Source: Gammaproteobacteria bacterium (GTDB lineage: Bacteria > Pseudomonadota > Gammaproteobacteria > Chromatiales > Chromatiaceae). Taken from it: a stretch of 9,058 bases of DNA. Below are positions 6,465 to 9,058 of the stretch, piece after piece (position 1 is the stretch's first letter; the number at the start of each line of letters is the position of its first letter). Below the pieces are notes generated by a model. That model was given only the letters and a program-made list of their open reading frames with translations. It did not search any database and had not been told where the DNA came from. The stretch is from positions 1 to 9,058 of the forward strand of contig JADWMH010000076.1 in the NCBI GenBank assembly GCA_015767355.1. The letters run 5' to 3'. Made by a program: the position numbers and the translations under genes.

Positions 6465-6904
6465 CACTGCTGAATCATGGCAGGCCGGAGTGTGAGTATC
6501 CGGTCTCCACGGCGCTCAATGGCGTCGGCGAGCAGCTCAACAGCGGCTGTACTCCCCGCGGCAGGCACAGGGTGCGGCTGGTGATTGGCATGAATTGCCC
6601 GCTGAATACGGTCTTTGTCGGGCGTCGCGCCACTGGTGAGGTCTATTCAGCCGGGCTCGGCTTGCAGCAGCCTCAGCGAGACTGGATATTGACGCGTATC
6701 CTGTGGCTCGCTGGAGAAGAGTCCGGATTCAACCGGGGAGGGGTTTGCGACACACTGAAGCGTTATATCTACATCCACGGAACACCGCAGAGTGAGCCGA
6801 TGGGAGAGCCGCTGTCACACGGCTGCATCCGTATGCGCAACCGCGATATCGTTGATTTGTGCAAATTGGTTGCAACAGGAACAGGGGTTGTTATCAAGGA
6901 GTAG
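6395..6904 (+). CDS. YkuD-fold protein without signal peptide (L,D-transpeptidase or LD-carboxypeptidase)
   Basis: A 169-residue YkuD-domain protein. The catalytic signature is complete: YIHGT (126-130, His128) and SHGCIRMRN (141-149, catalytic Cys144), with the usual QQLTLL strand and EYPVSTA near the N-terminus. YkuD enzymes attack the bond next to meso-diaminopimelate in murein stem peptides. Most are exported, but this one has neither a signal peptide nor a membrane segment, and the domain starts within about 12 residues of the ATG. That is the architecture of ElsL of Acinetobacter baumannii, a cytosolic LD-carboxypeptidase in murein recycling, so I infer a cytosolic tetrapeptide-trimming role. 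It could also be an ordinary transpeptidase with a missed start, although no alternative start is evident. The gene overlaps the peptide-binding lipoprotein gene by 70 bases in another frame, so the two are surely cotranscribed. A palindrome follows directly after the stop. Confidence 0.88.
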   Translation: MDRVTQPHRDKQQIIISISRQQLTLLNHGRPECEYPVSTALNGVGEQLNSGCTPRGRHRVRLVIGMNCPLNTVFVGRRATGEVYSAGLGLQQPQRDWILTRILWLAGEESGFNRGGVCDTLKRYIYIHGTPQSEPMGEPLSHGCIRMRNRDIVDLCKLVATGTGVVIKE

Positions 6905-6906
6905 AA

Positions 6907-6922
6907 GCGCTCTCGAGAGCGC
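6907..6922. other. Perfect 16-base palindrome after the YkuD gene
   Basis: GCGCTCTCGAGAGCGC is fully self-complementary and begins two bases after the TAG stop. It has no loop and no T-run behind it, so it is not a classic intrinsic terminator. It ends two bases before the -35 box at 6925. It may be a protein-binding site acting on the downstream promoter, or a weak terminator stem. Its role is inferred; only the symmetry is seen. Confidence 0.6.
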
Positions 6923-6924
6923 GA

Positions 6925-6954
6925 TAGACTTCGATGGAGAAGATGCAATATAAT
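6925..6954 (+). promoter_or_regulatory. Candidate sigma70-type promoter for the HMA-like/YcbL-like pair
   Basis: A -35 box TAGACT (6925-6930, four of six consensus bases) is separated by 18 bases from a perfect -10 box TATAAT (6949-6954). Transcription would start near 6961, about 36 bases before the ATG at 6997. This is the best promoter match in the window and suggests that the next two genes are expressed independently of the upstream block. Confidence 0.6.
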
Positions 6955-6996
6955 TCTGGTTACTGGCAATAGCAACTTTACTGGAGCGCTACAAAT

Positions 6997-7227
6997 ATGA
7001 CTGATTTAGTAGATATCCTCGTCCACGTCGATGAGAACATTGATCATGATCACCGTGAAGCACTGACGGACAAGGTGCGCGGAGTCTCAGGAGTCGTTGC
7101 AGCAAGGCTCGATGATACAAAGCCGCACCTGATGATCGTCGAGTACGATCCCGATGCCACCAAAGCGATAGAGATTCTCAATTGTGTCAAAGCAGATGGC
7201 GTTCATGCCGAGCTTGTTGGTTTGTAA
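6997..7227 (+). CDS. Small HMA-like ferredoxin-fold protein lacking CxxC
   Basis: A 76-residue cytoplasmic protein. Its predicted pattern is strand (DILVHVDE), helix (HREALTDKVRGVSG), strand (VVAARLD), strand (HLMIVEYDP), helix (KAIEILNCVKADG), strand (HAELVGL). This is the beta-alpha-beta-beta-alpha-beta order of heavy-metal-associated domains. The usual metal site GMxCxxC is missing: the first loop reads DENIDHDHRE, and the only Cys is at position 63. Two His sit in the loop (His17, His19), so a different metal or no metal is possible. The ribosome site TGGAG (6982-6986) is about 10 bases before the ATG. The stop directly abuts the TTG start of the metallo-hydrolase, suggesting a joint role or at least coupled translation. 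I do not recognise a named family; the fold assignment is inference from pattern. Confidence 0.8.
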   Translation: MTDLVDILVHVDENIDHDHREALTDKVRGVSGVVAARLDDTKPHLMIVEYDPDATKAIEILNCVKADGVHAELVGL

Positions 7228-7857
7228 TTGTCATACACAACATTCCCTGTAACCTCCTTTGAGCAGAACTGCTCGCTTGTGTGGTGTGATACCACCATGG
7301 AGGCCGCTGTTATCGATCCAGGTGGTGATGAGCAGCAGATCATCGAGACCGTCTCCGAACACAATCTGAAACCCGTAAAGGTTATTCTGACACATGGCCA
7401 CCTGGATCATGTTGGCGGAACAGCCGTGATTGCCGAACACTATGGAATTCCTGTCATCGGACCGCACCGAGATGACGTCTTCCTGCTGGAGAGACTGGAA
7501 GAGCAGGCGCAGCTGTTTGCGTTCCCGAAACCGCGTGACTTTACACCGGATCAATGGCTGCATCAGGGAGATGAGATCGCTGTTGGTGAGCTGACGCTGA
7601 AGGTGCTTCATTGTCCCGGGCATACGCCGGGCCATGTCGTTTTATTTGATAAGGAGCACAAACTGCTGTTTGCCGGTGATGTACTGTTCCGCGGCGCCAT
7701 AGGGCGCACTGATTTTCCACGCGGTAATCATCAACAGCTCATCGAATCGATACAACAGCGCCTGTGGCCACTGCCCGATGATATCACCGTGGTGCCCGGC
7801 CATGGTCCGGAAACCAACATTGGCTACGAGCGCGCCACCAATCCATTTGTCCCGTAA
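7228..7857 (+). CDS. YcbL-like metallo-beta-lactamase-fold hydrolase (glyoxalase II type)
   Basis: A 209-residue cytoplasmic enzyme very similar in motif order to E. coli YcbL, a type II glyoxalase-like hydrolase of thioesters. The N-terminus FPVTSFEQNCSLVWC matches YcbL (IPVTAFSQNCSLIWC). Zinc ligands are visible: THGHLDH (His56, His58, Asp60, His61), His132 in HCPGHTPGH, Asp151 in LFAGDVLF and His192 in VPGHGPET. GRTDFPRGNHQQL and the final GYERATNPF also follow the YcbL pattern. The start is TTG at 7228, directly after the upstream stop, because this gives the family N-terminus and no in-frame ATG precedes it. A good ribosome site is lacking, so expression may rely on coupling to the upstream gene. 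Activity on S-lactoylglutathione is plausible but not shown by sequence. Confidence 0.93.
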   Translation: MSYTTFPVTSFEQNCSLVWCDTTMEAAVIDPGGDEQQIIETVSEHNLKPVKVILTHGHLDHVGGTAVIAEHYGIPVIGPHRDDVFLLERLEEQAQLFAFPKPRDFTPDQWLHQGDEIAVGELTLKVLHCPGHTPGHVVLFDKEHKLLFAGDVLFRGAIGRTDFPRGNHQQLIESIQQRLWPLPDDITVVPGHGPETNIGYERATNPFVP

Positions 7858-7897
7858 CTGCTCATTAATCCGATGCTGTGATGACGGAAAACTTGTA

Positions 7898-7977
7898 GGG
7901 TGGATAAGGCGTCTTTTTGCCGCATCCACCATGGCGATCGCCAAAACCATGGTGGATGCGCTGTCGCTTATTCACCC
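7898..7977. repeat. Large palindromic repeat overlapping the next gene's start
   Basis: Outer arms GGGTGGATAAG (7898-7908) and CTTATTCACCC (7967-7977) match in 10 of 11 positions. Inside lie perfect 14-base arms, CGCATCCACCATGG (7921-7934) and CCATGGTGGATGCG (7947-7960), with a 12-base loop containing CGATCG. The sequence style (GTAGGGTGGATAAG ... GCATCCACC) is like dispersed repeats seen between genes in many proteobacteria; this is recognised from memory. The right half supplies the ATG at 7949 and the next nine codons of the downstream gene. Confidence 0.85.
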
Positions 7978-8806
7978 ATTATGTTGCTTCATCCTGATAG
8001 CCGCGCTGGTTGCTCCAGCGATGGCATCCGAAGAGACGGTGTCGCTGCGTCAATGGATGCTTTCCCGCCTGACAACGGAGATCGCTGCACCGCATCCTGA
8101 CCTGAACCTGGTCTCGTCATTCAGCATGCCGCTGATGACGGATGTTCTCATCACCAATCACCCGGGCTCCCGCAAGATTGCTGTTCGCTTGAGTCGCCGG
8201 CTTGAGCAATGGAAAAACCGGCGATGGCAGTGCGGCTCCCTGGTGGACCTGTATCTGATCAACGGATTTCTCAGGCGTGTGCATGCCGGTGTGGATCTCT
8301 CTGCAAGCGATCAGCAACTGGGAGCATGTCAAACTACAGAGCGTCTCCTGGATGCTGCCAACTCCCTGATTTTCTACTGCGGCTTCTCACAGCAGCAAGA
8401 TCAACAATTCGTCCAAACGGGTTTGCAGCGACTGCTGAAGAGGCAGCGGCAGGATGGCGCTTTCATTCGTGAAAATGGAAAGCCCGGGTACTACCTGACA
8501 TCCCATGCTCTGCTGGCTCTGCACTTTTGCGGCACTGAGCGGAATGCTGTCAACAGCAGCAGGGAGAGGATTCAGGCGCTGCTTCCGGCATTCCGGCGGC
8601 AGGGGTTTGTTGATGGTGTTGCCGAAACCCTGATTTTTCTCCGCTGGACAGGTGCGCCGGCCGAGGGTGAGAGAGAGTACCTGGAGTGGCTCAGATTGCT
8701 GGTTGCGTCTGACGGCGGCGTCTGTTTTCACTATCACCCGTCATGTAAACCACACTGGCATACGGTGAGCCTGATGATGCAGTTGCTGCTGGAGAGAGAC
8801 TACTAA
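7949..8806 (+). CDS. Exported helical protein, possibly alpha/alpha-toroid-like
   Basis: From ATG 7949 the product has 285 residues. A signal peptide is clear: hydrophobic LCCFILIAALVAPAMA and a likely cleavage after Ala26 (AMA, then SEE). The n-region MVDALSLIHP has no basic residue and is encoded by the palindromic repeat. ATG 7931 would add MAIAKT and a Lys; ATG 7778 would overlap the hydrolase gene and is unlikely. The mature part appears mostly helical. Two segments, LQRLLKRQRQDGAF (159-172) and WLRLLVASDGGVCF (247-260), look like the helix-turn QxxDGxF repeats of prenyltransferase, squalene-cyclase and related alpha/alpha-barrel proteins. The second is followed by HPSCKPHWHT. Several Cys (95, 127, 144, 194, 259, 266) could form disulfides. 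There is no clear catalytic motif and I do not recognise the family. It stands alone between two repeat-bearing gaps. Confidence 0.75.
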   Translation: MVDALSLIHPLCCFILIAALVAPAMASEETVSLRQWMLSRLTTEIAAPHPDLNLVSSFSMPLMTDVLITNHPGSRKIAVRLSRRLEQWKNRRWQCGSLVDLYLINGFLRRVHAGVDLSASDQQLGACQTTERLLDAANSLIFYCGFSQQQDQQFVQTGLQRLLKRQRQDGAFIRENGKPGYYLTSHALLALHFCGTERNAVNSSRERIQALLPAFRRQGFVDGVAETLIFLRWTGAPAEGEREYLEWLRLLVASDGGVCFHYHPSCKPHWHTVSLMMQLLLERDY

Positions 8807-8819
8807 TCCGCCTGTCATT

Positions 8820-8849
8820 TCGACTGATGCGATTGATTTGAACTATACT
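8820..8849 (+). promoter_or_regulatory. Candidate promoter for the last, partial gene
   Basis: TCGACT (8820-8825, four of six -35 bases) and TATACT (8844-8849, five of six -10 bases) are spaced by 18 bases. Transcription would begin near 8856, about 30 bases before the ATG at 8886. The -35 box falls in a GTCATTTCGAC stretch (8814-8824) that resembles an intergenic repeat half. The match is moderate. Confidence 0.45.
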
Positions 8850-8869
8850 CATCTCACGATATCAATCGC
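8829..8869. promoter_or_regulatory. Nine-base dyad flanking the -10 box
   Basis: GCGATTGAT (8829-8837) and ATCAATCGC (8861-8869) are perfect inverted copies 23 bases apart. The first lies between the -35 and -10 boxes and the second just past the predicted transcription start, directly before the ribosome site AAGGG (8871-8875). The placement would suit an operator. The alternative is that it is a repeat remnant, or a stem-loop in transcripts coming from upstream. Confidence 0.45.
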
Positions 8870-8885
8870 CAAGGGAAAATCTATC

Positions 8886-9058
8886 ATGCAAAAATTATCC
8901 AGGTGGTTCTCTATTGCCATGCTGTCTCTATCGGCAGCTCAGCTTCATGCGGTGGAGAGTTACGGCAACCTGGAGGATCCTGTTGTCGCCGAGGTGCTTG
9001 GCATGCAGATCAGGACAAAGAATCCTGAGGAGATGCAATATGTCATCAATCAGAAGCT
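8886..9058 (+). CDS. Exported protein, N-terminal part only (runs off the window)
   Basis: An open frame of 57 full codons continues to the window edge with no stop. The ATG has AAGGG at 8871-8875, about 10 bases upstream. The N-terminus MQKLSRWF followed by SIAMLSLSAAQLHA forms a signal peptide with a likely cleavage after LHA (residues 20-22). The visible mature part contains EDPVVAEVLGMQIRTKNPEE. The VVAEVLGMQI pattern is faintly like the start of SurA/PpiC-type N-terminal domains (VVAxVNGxxI), which would suggest a periplasmic chaperone or isomerase. Too little is present to decide, so I give no function. Confidence 0.75.
   Translation, partial: MQKLSRWFSIAMLSLSAAQLHAVESYGNLEDPVVAEVLGMQIRTKNPEEMQYVINQK

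Noticed and set aside
7778..7948. Upstream start giving a 342-residue version of the exported protein
   Set aside because: It would overlap the YcbL-like gene by 80 bases, run through the palindromic repeat and bury the signal peptide inside the protein.

Overview
The window looks like a chromosomal segment of a gammaproteobacterium. It carries lipid A and Kdo synthesis genes (lpxK, kdsB) with a ycaR-type gene between them, an outer-membrane barrel protein, lipoprotein and Sec signals, and a YcbL-type metallo-hydrolase. Several families of short palindromic intergenic repeats sit at gene borders. A free-living or symbiotic gammaproteobacterium outside the Enterobacterales, perhaps of the purple-sulfur/sulfur-oxidiser kind, fits the gene order (exbB-exbD-lpxK-ycaR-kdsB). 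That placement is inference; no gene here fixes the taxon. Every gene I can support lies on the + strand.

Layout. Positions 1-60 hold a palindromic repeat, followed by a promoter candidate. A block of six closely spaced or overlapping genes follows (190-4245): an outer-membrane beta-barrel protein, ExbB-like and ExbD-like proton-channel subunits, LpxK, a YcaR/Trm112-like zinc-finger protein and KdsB. The common theme is the Gram-negative envelope. A repeat-rich gap (4246-4367) separates this from a second block: a compact CYTH triphosphatase, an oligopeptide-type solute-binding lipoprotein, and a YkuD-fold protein without a signal peptide whose start overlaps the lipoprotein gene by 70 bases. 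The last pair may be a murein-peptide uptake and recycling module; this is a hypothesis.

A perfect 16-base palindrome and a good sigma70-type promoter (6925-6954) open a third unit: a 76-residue HMA-like protein lacking the CxxC metal site, and a YcbL/glyoxalase-II-like metallo-beta-lactamase-fold enzyme that starts with TTG directly after the preceding stop codon. Next come an 80-base palindromic repeat and an exported, unrecognised helical protein whose start codon and signal-peptide n-region lie inside that repeat. The window ends in the first 57 codons of another exported protein, preceded by a promoter candidate flanked by a 9-base dyad.

The most interesting items are the lipoprotein/YkuD pair, the gene that begins inside a mobile-type repeat, and the dyad at the last promoter. 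I saw no tRNA, rRNA, CRISPR array, insertion sequence or phage gene.
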